DNA of 64,000 nucleotides from Datisca glomerata (lineage: Eukaryota > Streptophyta > Magnoliopsida > Cucurbitales > Datiscaceae). The stretch is from NCBI GenBank assembly GCA_003255025.1, contig QANY01006224.1, positions 558,001 through 622,000 of the forward strand. Reading direction: 5' to 3'. Shown piece by piece: positions 11,486 through 23,154 of the stretch. Positions within the stretch are counted from its first letter, which is position 1. Each line of letters starts with the position of its first letter. Made by a program: the position numbers and the translations under genes. The notes under the pieces are model-generated. The model did no database searches and was not told where the DNA came from. It saw nothing but the letters and a program-made list of their open reading frames with translations.

Positions 11486-12220
11486 TGGGTTCACCAAATA
11501 CGTACTAGGGTTCACCAAATACGTAGTGGGATTCACCAATTACGTAGTGGGGTTCACCAAATACGTACCAAAAAAATAATTCTTGGAAGGGTTCACCAAT
11601 AACGTAGTGGAGTTCACCAAATACGTACAAAAGAGTAATTCTTAGAGGGGTTCACTAATTACGTACTGGGGTTCACCAATTACGTAGTATGGTTAACCAA
11701 TTACATACAAAATAATAATTTTTGGAGGGGTTTACCAATTACGTACTGGGGTTCACCAAATACGTACAAAAGAGTAATTCTTGGAGGGGTTCACCAATTA
11801 CATACTAGGGTTCACCAATTACGTAGTTGGATTCACCAGTTATGAGTGGGGTTCATCAAATACATACAAAAGAATAATTCTTAGAGGGGTTCATCAATTA
11901 CCTATTGGGGTTCACCAATTATATAGTGGGGTTCACCAATCACGTAGTGAGGTTCACCAAATACATACAAAAGAATAATTCTTGGAGGGGTTCATCAATT
12001 ACGTACTAGGGTTCACCAATTACGTAGTGGGGTTCACCAAATATGTACAAAAGAATAATTCTTTGAGGGGTTCACAAATTACGTAGTGGGGTTCACCAAT
12101 TACGTAGTGGGGGTTCACTAATTACGTAGTGGGGTTCGCCAAATACGTAAAAGAACAATTCTTAAAGAGGTTCACCAATAATGTACTAGGGTTCACTGAT
12201 TACGTACTAGGGTTTACCAA
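11486..12220. repeat. TACGTA tandem array A (about 21-bp and composite units)
   Basis: Dozens of copies of a 21-bp unit of the type ttcaccaattacgtagtgggg are interrupted every few units by a longer unit containing caaaagaataattcttggag. Most units contain the palindrome TACGTA. The same array occurs reversed at 47540-48480. The longest ORF here (11781-11978) is only the repeat read through, because 21 is divisible by three. Confidence 0.95.
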
Positions 12221-12224
12221 TTTA

Positions 12225-12475
12225 TTCTGACGGTTTCTCTAACCAATATCGACGGTTTTGGGGCCAATACCGGTGATTTTGGTGACCAATATCGGCGGTT
12301 TTGGTGCCCAATATAGGCAGTGTTTGGCCAATATAGGCAGTGTTTGGCCAATACCGATGGTTTTGGGCCCCATGACAGCGGTTTGGGCCCATTACCGATG
12401 GTTTGGGGTTCCTGGCTTTTTTTTCCCTTTTTGGTGGTTTTGTTATTTTTTCGGTGGTTTTACATCAATATAATG
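12225..12475. repeat. Short G/T-rich repeat (ccaatatcggcggttttgg type)
   Basis: About ten imperfect copies of a roughly 20-25 bp unit containing ccaata and cggttttgg lie between two other arrays. The ORF at 12258-12473 is repeat read-through. Confidence 0.85.
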
Positions 12476-12569
12476 GTTTAAGACATTTTATGGCCGTTAA
12501 GAGTGTATTATTGATTATGTTGTCATTTTACAATAAGTATCAAGTAAAATAATCTTTCCCCACTATATT

Positions 12570-13130
12570 TTAGAAGAACACCTCAGAAAATGATTGATTT
12601 TGTACGTGAAATATTTTGGTTAACTCCTTGAAGAATGATTAATTTTGTGCGTGAAATATTTTAGTGAACCCCTCGAATAATGATTAATTTTGTACGTCAA
12701 ATATTTTGGTGAACCCCTCAAAGAATGATTAATTTTTTACATGAAATATTTTGGTGAACCCCTCGAAGAATGATTAATTTTGTACGCGAACTATTTTGGT
12801 GAACCCCTCGAAGAATGATAATTTTGTACGTGAAATATTTTGGTGAACCCCTCGAAGAATGATTGGTTTTGTACGTGAAATATTTTGGTGAACCCCTTGA
12901 AGAATGATTGATTTTGTACGTGAAATATTTTGGTGAACCTCTCGAAGAATGATTGATTTTGTATGTGAAATTTTTCGGTGAACCCCTCGAAGAATGATTG
13001 ATTTTGTACGTGAAATATTTTGGTGAATCCCTCGAAGAATGATTAATTTTGTATGTGAAATTTTTCGGTGAACCCCTTCAAGAATTATTAATTTTATACG
13101 TGAAATTTTTTGGTGAACCCCTCAAGATTC
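12570..13130. repeat. 45-bp tandem array
   Basis: About twelve copies of a 45-bp unit that reads ggtgaacccctcgaagaatg and then attgattttgtacgtgaaat. The words GGTGAACCCCTC, AAGAAT and TTTTGTACGT are the reverse complement of the composite unit in the flanking TACGTA arrays, so this block is inverted relative to both neighbours. Confidence 0.92.
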
Positions 13131-13139
13131 CCTTTGTAT

Positions 13140-13395
13140 CCCACTACGTAGTGAGCTTCACTAAATACATACAAATTAATAATTCTTGGAGGGTTTCATC
13201 AATTACGTAGTGGGGTTCATCAATTACGTAGTGGGGTTCACCAATTACGTAGTGGGATTCTCTAAATACGTACTAATTAATAATTCTTGGAGGGGTTCAT
13301 CAAATACATAATGAGGTTCACCAATTATATACTGGGATTCATCAAATACGTACAAAATAATAATTCTTGGAAAGGTTCACCAAATACGTACAACC
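13140..13395. repeat. TACGTA tandem array, second block
   Basis: The same units and orientation as the array at 11486-12220 resume after the 45-bp block, including aattcttggaggggttcatc and ttcaccaattacgtagtggg. Confidence 0.92.
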
Positions 13396-13500
13396 TAATC
13401 ACCATACCTCATAGGCGAATCACCTATTTTTAGCGCCTAAACGTCATCCTGAATGTGCTAATCGCATCGTCAAAGTCATGCGTTAGTTTTATGCCCCCTA
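13396..13500. repeat. MULE-terminus-like flank of the array
   Basis: This segment has words such as cctaatcaccat, gcgcctaaacgtcatcctg and gctaatcgcatcgtcaaag. It is the reverse complement, with mismatches, of 47425-47527, which flanks the second TACGTA array. GGCG(T/A)TTAG-type words also fill the FAR1 upstream region at 42.8-43.3 kb. Confidence 0.8.
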
Positions 13501-13929
13501 GGCTTTGTGTGAACCAGATTGCTCCAAATGTAATTTAAGGATCACAATAACACAGCATTCATGTGGTGAATATTTTCACGGCATGATAAAAGATCCCTTT
13601 TCTACTTAACTGTGTATGTGTTTGCAATGTGGAACAACTCCACGTCTCTCACTTCTTTTACATTTCACAAAGGTCGTGACCAGGATCCTTGATCTCTCTA
13701 TTTCTTTCTTTTATGTGTTTTGCTTTTAGGTCATTAGTGACCGGCACTAAGAGGGTTCATATGTTTCCATTGTCCGTTTAGTGTTTCCGTTAAGATTTAG
13801 GAAACACATAAAATTTCTTTATTTCTTTTTGTATGGAAATACTTTTATTTTTTTATTTATTTTCATTTAGAAAAGTTATTATTATCATTATTATTATTAA
13901 TAACAACTTATAGTTTAGATACTATTTAT

Positions 13930-14168
13930 ATGCTCAAGCAACTAATTACTCCTAATTTATCAAAATAAATAAACAATTATGAGAAATAAATATCAATTAC
14001 TTTAAATTGAGTCATGTACATTTGAGTTATTAGGGTACCTCAAAGTGTTCATCTGCAAAACGTTAAATTAATTCGTTTCAACATAAAGTCAAATTAGTCA
14101 TGACAATTTAATGTAATCATCAACAATTAAACTCATAGTGAAATGTAAGGGTAGGTTGTGATGTTACA
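13930..14168 (-). mobile_element. Gypsy LTR part (5' LTR side of the minus element)
   Basis: On the minus strand it starts TGTAACATCAC at about 14167 and matches the LTR piece at 9290-9537 in order and orientation. The LTR probably extends to about 13500, but its end is not certain. The stretch 13500-13930 has no coding signal. Confidence 0.65.
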
Positions 14169-14400
14169 CCTACAATCTCAAAATGTGGGGGTTGGGATTT
14201 AATAAACCATTGTATAAAACTCATCTTTTGTCTTAAATAAACTAGGAAAGTGAATCTTTAATAATTTTATATTTTGGCTCTCTCAATCCAAATTTCAATA
14301 TATTTTGAAGAAAAATAATTTAAGAATAGATTAGAGTTGACATGGGTGGTCAAATATAAACGTTATTGTTATAGCTAATGTGATGTTAAGACTAAAATAT

Positions 14401-15972
14401 TATTAGAATTGTGCCCTAAAAGCATTATATTCTATGTAATATAGATGATTTATTTTATGAAGAATTAATAAGTTGACTTTCTAATATATATATAGAACAT
14501 GTGAACATTTTTTTAGTAGAAGGTCAACAAGTATTTTGTACTTGATTTATGTAATATAGAGTTTAGCTCATAGGTACAAGATATAAACAGAGAGTTCATT
14601 CACTTATAAATATTTAATTTTCACAGTCTAGTGAAACTGAGCACGTTACTAAGAAAAGGTTGTAGTGCATTGACTCTATTATATAGAGTGACTTACCTTG
14701 GTCACTAGGTAGATTACCTAGTTAATATGCTAGTGCATTAGAATGCATTGAAAGGACTAATGAATCTAATTTTCTGTCAAGTACTATCAAATGAAAATCA
14801 AGAATCATTGCTATTATTTAATGAGTGCTCTCAATCTTGAAGAGAATTATGAGCTCATATTTAATAGCTTAGCTATTTTGATCTATTAAGAATGAGACTC
14901 TAAGAGTTAAAATGTTCCGTAGGTTGGATAACTGGGCTATTGGATAGGAAGTTCATAGATTCTCAATAGTAGAATCCATAAAAACTTTTAATTAAGTGAA
15001 ATAATACATCTTAGGTAATTCATTTATGTGGTTATAGTAAACTAAGCGCTTAATATCTCTAGTAGAGTACTAGAGATTTGATAATATTTTCTTGATGCAT
15101 CAAGTATGAAATTATCATAATTGGCCGGTAGAATGAATTTGGAACCTAAGGATACTAAGAATTGTATAAATATTAAGTTGATAGTACTTCACCTAATTAT
15201 ACATAGTATTATATTATGGAGGAGCATTACATAATAAATAATAGGTCAACGATCGTTACATCAAGTAATATAAAATACATGTGGAGTTCAATTATGATTT
15301 TATAGTGGAGTTAACCGTTATTAATAATTAATAAATTTGATTATGCGCATAATCGGTAGAATTTATTAATTATGTAGCTAAAAGTATTTTTATCATTTTG
15401 GTCCCCTTGCTAGCCTCGGATTTAGGTTACGTCGTGACTAGACTTGTTTAATTAACATGTGGCGTTGATATCCTATAGTCAACCAAGTGTTTTAAAAAAC
15501 TAACTCAGCCTTTTGTTTATTAAGATCAATGATTAATTAAAATTAATTTATTTAATTTTAGTTTATTGAATTTTAATAAAAAAAATTAATTAATTAAAAA
15601 AAGGACGGTTAGGATAAATCTTAACTGTCACTTTTCACAAACCATTGCATGGTTTGTGAAAATGTGTGATTTAAATTTAAAAAATGCAAAAGAAATAATT
15701 TAGCTCTTCTGCAAAAAATAGTGGCGAACAAAATTGGTGTGAGCAAATTGAAAAACTCAAGTTCTGGGTTTTTTTATTTTAATTGGGAAAGAAGATTTTG
15801 TTCTTTAATATTAATTTCGAATACTCACTCGCTCGTGTTCTTGGTTGACAATTCGAGGAATATCAAAGAAGATCACAAGGATTTGATTTTCACGCATCAA
15901 TATGTATTTATCTATTTTCAATTAATGGTTGTTTCTCCAATTTTTCAAAATTCAATTTTTTCGTTGCGACGA
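14401..15972 (+). repeat. Left LTR of copia-1
   Basis: It begins tattagaattgtgcc, where the right copy has tgttagaatcatgc, so the terminal TG is mutated here. It ends near gttgcgacga. The LTR contains the hairpin-like cttttcacaaaccattgcatggtttgtgaaaa-type palindrome near 15630-15662, which is conserved in the right LTR. The ORF at 15721-16041 is non-coding LTR or leader text. Confidence 0.9.
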
Positions 15973-15980
15973 TTCTTTCA

Positions 15981-15998
15981 ATTTGTATCAGAACAAGG
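15981..15998 (+). promoter_or_regulatory. Primer-binding site, tRNA-Met-like, degraded
   Basis: ttgtatcagaacaagg lies about 10 bases after the LTR end. Copia elements typically carry TGGTATCAGAGC here, complementary to initiator tRNA-Met, and several bases differ. Confidence 0.6.
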
Positions 15999-16295
15999 TT
16001 TTGAATTATTCGAGAAATGTATTGTGATATTTAAATCATGATTCTGATTATTTAGATAGTACCCTTGCATAACCTATTAGAGATGTTTGTCTGTATGTCT
16101 AAATTATGGGTTATGCAATTTATGGGGCAACCTATGAAGAGGTTGTGTTTTCCCTTCTGTTTTTTTTTTAATTTTACAATAGAATTCATGTAGGCTTTTT
16201 TAAAAAAGTGTAGGATTTTTTTTATAAATTATTTTCTTCAAGAGAACAGGATTTGAACCATGAAGCAAGCAAGAAAAAGTGGCAACAATACGAGC

Positions 16296-16465
16296 ACTGC
16301 ACAACAGTGCCGAAACTGCACTGTACCATTCTGGAATGCACTAGACAGTGCATTCGGCACTACTAGACAGTGCATTCGGCACTACTGGACAGTGCTGAAA
16401 TTGCACTGTGCAGTACTGAAATGCATTGGACAGTGCATTCAGCGCTGCTGCACAATGTCCCAACA
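16296..16465 (+). repeat. CAGTGC/GCACTG-rich cluster in the copia-1 leader
   Basis: This contains many direct and inverted copies of acagtgc and gcactg, including two adjacent copies of agacagtgcattcggcacta. It lies between the primer-binding site and gag. Confidence 0.85.
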
Positions 16466-17654
16466 ATTTTTCAGCAATGTTTGATGACTTCCGAAGATGA
16501 TGAGATGAGCACAATGATGGTTTGTGCAGTTCTACACAAGGATAAATCTAATTAGAATTTTGATATTAGTTTTAAGCATTAGAGTTAGGGTTATGCAAGG
16601 GTAATTTAAATTGTATTTTGTATTATATTGCCTTGCATGATAATTATGTTCTTAAATGCTTAGATTATTTTATTTGCTTTTATGCTTAGATATCATGATC
16701 ACATATTTTAGAAGCCACCTAACTCTTTAGGTTTTCAAAAATGAGAAAGTGTTTGTGGTTGCATAAAGAGAAATAAAATATAGCATAGATGGTTAGGGGC
16801 ATAATTTGTCTAACCCTTGAAGCATGTTATTAAGATTTCATTAGGATAGCAAATTTTTAATTTTAATATTTTACCGGATATTTAATTATGTTATTAAATG
16901 GTAAACTTATTAGAATTTAGATGAAATTTGCATCTACCTAGATTAAATACTAATTGAGCATGCTAGAACCTAATCAATTAAGTTACTTAGTAATGTGATA
17001 AAAGTTTAAGTTTTTTGGTCCTAATGTTAAACCTTGTCACACTTCGTAACTCACATTAATAATAAAAACTAACCTAAAAAATTAATTCAAGTGGGAGTGA
17101 GTTTTCTAAAATTAACCCACGGTCTCCATTGTTGAATCATAGTAACATGTTAGGGTGCATCGTCTTTAATCTTGGGAGTTCTCTAAAGTTGGGTACCTGA
17201 CACATTGATTACAAGTATGGTTTTTCGAAGGGATTGTTTTGATAAATGTTATAGTGGGAGCAACCTTCCTAAGTTGCGTTATTCACTCAACATGAATCTG
17301 AGGGTAAAACAATGGTATACACTTGACTTAACTTTGTGATATCCTTTCTAAGAAGTTCTTGTTACTTAGTATGAGAGATTGAAGAATAGCGGTAGTTAGT
17401 ATACTAGATATTAATACCAGAATAGTGTTATACTATATATTAGTATCAAATTAGTAACTAACTGAATTGGACTATTCTACCTAACTTATTGTTGCATGTT
17501 CTGCCTAAGTAGGGATGTAATGATGAAAGTTGGAATATCGTTGCATATTATTGTATGTTTATTTGAGTTTTTATTTCATGTTGTTAATATGCTAAAGTAG
17601 AATGTGCATGTCTGTAATTAAGATTTCATTTATTATTTTTTTCAGTAATTAAAC

Positions 17655-18420
17655 ATGCCGAGCCCTCTTACATCTATACTGAAAGAAAACAAGCTTGATG
17701 GAACAAATTATGTTAACTGGAAATGTAACTTAGACATTATCTTAACTGCTGAGGGAATCAAGTTTGTCCTAATGGATCCTTGTCCATCACCTCCTACTGA
17801 AAGTTCTAGTAATGAGGACAAAGAAGCATATTCGACGTGGAATAGGAAGGATGAGTTGGCTCGTTGTTACATATTGGCTTCAATGTCTGATGTGTTGCAA
17901 CAATAACATCAATCCATGTCCACTACAGCTGATATTATACACAATCTTCAAGACTTATTTGGAAACTAGGGGCGACCAGCAAAACTGGAAGCCATTAAGG
18001 CTCTTATGGATGCTAAAATGACAGTTGGAACTCCTGTGAGGGACCATGTGCTGAAATTAATTGGTCATCTTAACGAGATGGAGATCCTATATGCTGAAAT
18101 CGATGGGAAAACGCAAATTAATTTGGTATTGGAAACTATGTCGACTTTGTTTAACCAATTTAAGGTAAACTATGTGATGAATAAGCACCAGTGGACCTTG
18201 GCTGAGTTGATGAAACAACTTCAGGTGGCGGAGAATATACTGAAAACACAACCTAACATGAATATTACCCAGGCTTCTTCTTCTCTTGGGATTAAGCCTA
18301 AACGCAAGAAGATGAAAAAGAAGAAGAAGGCTTCTAAACAAGTGGAACTAAAGAAAAAGAAGAAGGGAAAGAAGGGTAAGGGTAAATGCTTTCATTGTTG
18401 TAAGAATGGTTACTAAAAGA
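17655..18420 (+). pseudogene. copia-1 gag
   Basis: One frame begins MPSPLTSILKENKLDGTNYV and continues NWKCNLDIILTAEGIKFVL, typical of the copia gag N-terminus. Two in-frame stops occur (near 17904 and 17967), both at positions where a CAA or CAG codon would be normal. A lysine-rich stretch precedes a zinc knuckle that reads CFHCCKNGY, in which the His and the last Cys are lost. Gag packages the element RNA in cytoplasmic particles. About 250 codons, close to normal length. Confidence 0.9.
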
Positions 18421-18489
18421 AAACTGTGAGCTCCTTCTAGCAAAGAAGAACAAAGGTACGCAGTACATATACATCACCGAGTCGTGTTT

Positions 18490-18780
18490 AGTTGGTGATT
18501 CTACTGGATCCTGGTGTGTAGATTCTGCAACCACTAATCACATGCAATTCTTTGCAGGGGTTCCAGGAAATCAGGATACTAAGTGAAGGGGAATTGCAAG
18601 TTGATTTGGAAACTGAGGCACGGGTTTCAGTGGTTTCTGTTGGTGTAGTGACTCTTTATTTTGATAGTTTTAGTAGCATTACTTTATCAAATTGTCTTTA
18701 TGTACTGAATATTAGATGAAATTTAATTTCAGTTTCTCGTCTTTGTTTGGAAGGATATAGTTTTAATTTTTTAATGTTTT
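18490..18780 (+). pseudogene. copia-1 protease region
   Basis: WCVDSATTNHMQFFAG matches the copia aspartic protease site, normally DSGATNH, but the Gly after Ser is replaced by Ala. The reading frame then shifts near 18570 to SEGELQVDLETEARV and ITLSNCLYVLNI, followed by ISVSRLCLEGYSF. Two frames and several stops show it is inactive. Confidence 0.82.
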
Positions 18781-18820
18781 AACTATTAAAAGGAATAAAA
18801 ATTTCATCTGTTTTGGTACA

Positions 18821-20917
18821 TTGATAGATGGTTTGTATTTCGTTACTCCTAAGAAGTTTATGTTGCATGATATTGACGTTGATAATGGTTCATATATTAT
18901 CGATAAAAGAAGAAAAGTTTCTCATACTAACGAAACATATATGTGGCACTTACGTCTAGGTCATATCAATCTAAACAGGATCCAAAGACTCATAAGAGAT
19001 GGACCTCTTACCTCTTTAGATTTAGTGTCCTTACCAGTCTGTGAATCATGTATAGAAGGTAAAATGACCAAGAGGCCTTTCAAGGCAAAAGGACATAGAG
19101 CCTCAGAACTATTAGAGTTAGTACATAGTGATCTATGTGGACCAATGAATGTCCAGGCTAGAGGTGGCTTTGAGTATTTTGTCATGTTGACTAACGATTA
19201 CTCAGGATATGGCTATGTATATCTAATGCATCATAAATCTGAAACCTTTGAGAAATTCAAGGTGTTTAGAGTGGAAGTTGAAAATACATTAAACAAACCG
19301 ATTAAATTTCTTCGATTAGATCGAGGAGGTGAATATTTCTCTAAAATATTCACGAACTACTTGAAAGAAAATGAGATTATATCTCTAGTCACTGCACCAG
19401 GGACACCCTAGTAGAATGGTGTAGCTGAGAGGAGAAACAGAACTCCCTTAAATATGGTACGATTTATGATAAGCTATTCAACTCTCCCCATTTCCTTTTG
19501 GGGATATGCCTTGGAGGCAGTTGCATACATTCTAAACCTTGTGACTTCTAAGGCAGTACCCGGGACACCACTAGAACTATGGAATGATATTAAACCTAGT
19601 TTACTTCATCTTCATATACGGGGTTGTCTAGCACATGTGCTAAGAGAGAATGCTGCTAAGTTAGAGCCTAGGTCGAAAGTATGTGTTTTTATAGGATATG
19701 CAAAAGGAATGAGATGTTATTTGTTTTATAGTACCGAGGAGCAAAAATTTTTTGTAAGTACAAATGTTGTTTCCTTGGAAGATGACCATATAACAAATTT
19801 TAAATCTAGAAGCAACATTGTCATAGAAGAGTTACCTGATAAAAGCACTAATGTGCAAAACCAGTCAGAAGAAATTCAGAAAGTTATGGAGAATATGATT
19901 AATATAGAGAACGATGGTGAAGTTCTTCCTAATACTACATAGTCGCGTCGTAGTGGGAGGGAAATTCATCCACCTAAAAGATACACGCTCTTGGGAGAGA
20001 CTTTTGAGGATATCCCTGAAGAGCATGACTTAGATCCCAAGAACTATGTAGAGGCTTTAAATGATGTAGATGGAGGCCAATGGCAAAAAGCAATGAAATC
20101 TAAGATGGCTTCCTTGTACTCCGATGGAGTATGGGAGCTTGGAAAAGAACCTGAAGAGATTAAAACCATTGGGTGTAAATGAATTTACAAGTAGAAGCGA
20201 GGCATAGATGGGAAGGTATAAAACTTCAAAGCTAGGCTTGTTGTGAAAGTGTATACTCAGAAAGAAAGGATCGACTATGAGGATACCTTTTCACCGGTAG
20301 CTATGCTTAAGTCTATAAGGATAATATTATCCATCGCGGCTTATCTTGATTATGAGATTTGGTAAATGGATGTCAAGACAGTATTTCTTAATGGTGATCT
20401 TGAAGAAAATATATTTTTATCTCAACCTGAAGGATTCGTTGTTGAGGGTCATGATCACATGGTCTATAAGTTGCACAGGTCCATATATGGACTTAAGCAA
20501 GCCTCAAGATCATGGAACATCAAATTTGATCAAGCAATCAAATCATTTTGTTTTGATCAAAACCCTGTTGAACGATGTGTGTACAAGAGGAAGGAAGGAA
20601 ACATGATTGTTTTCGTGATTCTTTACGTGGATGACATTCTTCTTATCAGAAATGATGCAGGATTAATGTCAAACGTGAAGTTATGGTTGTCTAATAAGTT
20701 TGATATGAAGGACTTGGGAGAGGTAGCATATATCATTGGGATTAAGGTCATACGTGATCGTAAATCTAGAAAGATATATTTATCTCAAACTGCGTATATT
20801 AATAAGATTCTAAAATGGTTCACGATGCAGGATTCTAAAAAAGGTTTATTACCTTTTAGACATGGGATCCATCTATCCAAGGACCAGTGTCTTAAGACAC
20901 AAGATGGGATAAGATAA
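18821..20917 (+). pseudogene. copia-1 integrase and reverse transcriptase (one frame with stops)
   Basis: A single reading frame spans 2.1 kb. The order is: GAG-pre-integrase zinc-binding part (MWHLRLGHIN, then LPVCESCIEGKM); integrase core with HSDLCGPMNV, RLDRGGEYFS and QNGVAERRNR; C-terminal LEPRSKVCVFIGYAKG; then reverse transcriptase with MDVKTVFLNGDLEENIF, SIYGLKQASRSWN and catalytic YVDD at 20624-20635. Premature stops lie at 19409, 19940 and 20180, with three more before 20366. Several are consistent with C-to-T or G-to-A change, such as CAG to TAG in the QQNGVAE motif and TGG to TGA. No frameshift is needed across the block. The enzymes would copy and insert the element. The remnant is inactive but very recognisable. 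Confidence 0.94.
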
Positions 20918-20929
20918 CATGAAAACAGT

Positions 20930-21600
20930 TCCCTATGCTTTGGCAGTGTAAAGTCTTATGTATGCTATGTTATGTACCAGACCAGATATATGTTTTGCAG
21001 TAGGCATGTTCAGAAGATATCAATCGAATCCATGACGAGAGCATTGGATAGCAGTAAAGCATATATTCAAGTATCTTAAGAGAATGAAAGATTATATATT
21101 TATCTATCATGGTGAGGATCTCATACCCAAAGGGTATACGGATTCAGATTTTGAATCTGATAGAGACTCAAGAAATTCTACCTCGGGATATGTGTTTACT
21201 CTAGGAGGCTGAGCAGTCAGTTGGAGGAGTGCAAAACAGAATTGTATTGCGGACTCGGCCATGGAAGCTGAATATGTAGCTAATTCTGAGCTGCAAAGGA
21301 AGTTGTCTAGCTACGTAAGTTCTTATCTGAGTTAGAGGTTGACAAGATTGAGAAACTCCGAATCACAATTTACTGTGATAACGCTGGAGCAATCGCGTAA
21401 TCAAATGAACCTTGAAAGCATTGCGGAGGCAAGCACATAGAGTGGAAGTATCATCTTATTAAGGAGATTGTACAACGAGAAGATATAGTTATCTTTAAGA
21501 TTGCTTCAGTAGAAAATCTAGTAGACCCATTTACTAAGACTTTAACTACTAGTGTTTTTTAGTCTCATGTAGAGAATATGGGTGTTAGACTTGCATTAGA
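20930..21600 (+). pseudogene. copia-1 RNase H
   Basis: After a frameshift near 20917 the sequence reads YAMLCTRPDICFAVGMF, then HIFKYLKRMKDYIF, GYTDSDFESDRDSRNSTSGY and SAMEAEYVA. The catalytic Asp of TDSDF and the Glu of EAEY are present. A further shift near 21290 leads into DIVIFKIASVENLVDPFTKT, the usual C-terminus. RNase H removes the RNA strand during reverse transcription. Confidence 0.9.
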
Positions 21601-21611
21601 TGTGCTTTATG

Positions 21612-21624
21612 GAAAGTAGGAGAT
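21612..21624 (+). promoter_or_regulatory. Polypurine tract of copia-1
   Basis: gaaagtaggagat directly precedes the right LTR start tgttagaatc. Copia elements prime plus-strand DNA from such a tract. Confidence 0.75.
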
Positions 21625-23154
21625 TGTTAGAATCATGCTCTAAATGCACGAGATTCTATGTAATATTGATGATTTGTTTTATGAAGAATTAATAAATTGA
21701 CTTTCTAATATATATAGAACATGTGAACATTGTTTTAGTAGAAGGTCCACAAGCATTTTGTACTTAGTTTATGTACTATGGAGTTTAGCTCATAGGTACA
21801 AGGTATAAACCGAGAGTTCATTATGACTTGTAAATATTTAATTTTCACGGTCTAGTGAAACTGGACACTTTACTAAGAAAAGACTATAGTACATTGACTC
21901 TATTATGTAGAGTGACTTACCTTGGTAACTAGGTAGATTACCTAGTTAATCTGCTAGTGCATTGGAATGCATTGACATGACTAATGAGTTTAATTTTCTG
22001 TAAAATACTATCTAATGAAAATCAAAACTCATTGCTATTATTTTATGAGTGTTCTCAATCTTAAAGAGAGTTATGAGCTCATATTTAAGAGTTAACATAT
22101 TTCGTAGATTGGATGACTAGACTATTGGATAGGGAGTTAATAGATTCTCAATAGTAAAATTCATAGAAAACTTTAATTAAGTGAAATAATACGTCTTAGG
22201 TAATTCATTTATGTGATCATAGTAAACTAAGCGCTTAGTATCTCTAGTGGAGTACTAGAGATTAGATAATTTTTACTTGATGCATCAAGTATGAAATTAT
22301 CATAATTGACCAGTAGAATGAATTTGAAACCTAAAGATACTAAGAAGTGTGTAAATATTATGTCGATAGTACTTCACCTAATTATATATGATATTATATT
22401 ATAGAGGGGTATTACATAATGAATAATAGGTCAATGATCGTTACATCAAGTAATATAAAATACACCTGGAGTTCAATTATAATTTTATATGGAGTTAATG
22501 GTAATTAACAATTAATAAATCTGATTATGCGTATAATCGGTAGAATTTATTAATTATGTAGCTAGAAGTATTTTTATCCTCTTGATCTCATTGCTAGCCT
22601 CGGATTTAAGTTACGTCGTTACTCGACTTGTTTAATGAAGAGGTGGCGTGAATACCTTATAGTCAATCAAGTGTTAAAAAGAACTAACTCAATCTTTTAT
22701 TTATTAAGGTCAATGATTAATTAAAATTCATTTATTTAATTTTAGTTAATTAAATTTAACAAAAAAAATTAAATTAATTAAAGTACGGTTAGGATAAATC
22801 CAAACCCTCACTTTTCACAAACCATCCAATGGTTTGTGAAAATGTGTGATTTAGGTTAAAAATTTTGAAAAGAAATAATTTAGCTCTTCTGCAAAAAAAT
22901 AATGGCGAACAAAATTGGTGTGAGTAAATCGAAAAAGGAAACATTCAAATTCTGGGTTATTTTTTTATTTTAATTGAGAAAGAAGATTTTGTTCTTTAAT
23001 ATGAATTTCGAGTGTCTTGTTTTTTTATTGACGGTTTGAGAAATATCAAAGAAGACTATAAGATTTTAATTTTTACACGTCAAGATGTATTTATCCGTAT
23101 TCAATTAATGGTTAGTTCTCAAATTTTTTTAGATCTAATTTTTCTTCTGGAACA
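21625..23154 (+). repeat. Right LTR of copia-1
   Basis: It begins tgttagaatcatgctc, ends ttcttctggaaca, and aligns along its length with the left LTR. Confidence 0.9.

Larger units (their letters stand above)
14401..23154 (+). mobile_element. Ty1/copia LTR retrotransposon, nearly full length (copia-1)
   Basis: Two long direct repeats (14401-15972 and 21625-23154) bracket a leader, gag, protease, integrase, reverse transcriptase and RNase H in the copia order. The LTRs differ at many positions and by several indels, including a gap of about 40 bases near 14,860, so the insertion is not recent. A purine tract precedes the right LTR and a tRNA-like primer site follows the left one. No clear target-site duplication is visible: AATAT precedes and TGGTT follows. 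The total is about 8.75 kb. Confidence 0.93.

Noticed and set aside
11781..11978. ORF encoding repeated FTNYVVG-like heptads, and its counterpart at 48131-48322
   Set aside because: The 21-bp unit is divisible by three and lacks stops in some frames, so read-through is expected. The frame is not maintained along the arrays.
11486..13395. CRISPR-like array
   Set aside because: Units are contiguous or nearly so, without unique spacers, and the surrounding DNA is plant transposon sequence.
15721..16041. 106-codon ORF in the copia-1 leader
   Set aside because: It starts inside the LTR, crosses the LTR end and primer site, and is not open in the right LTR copy.
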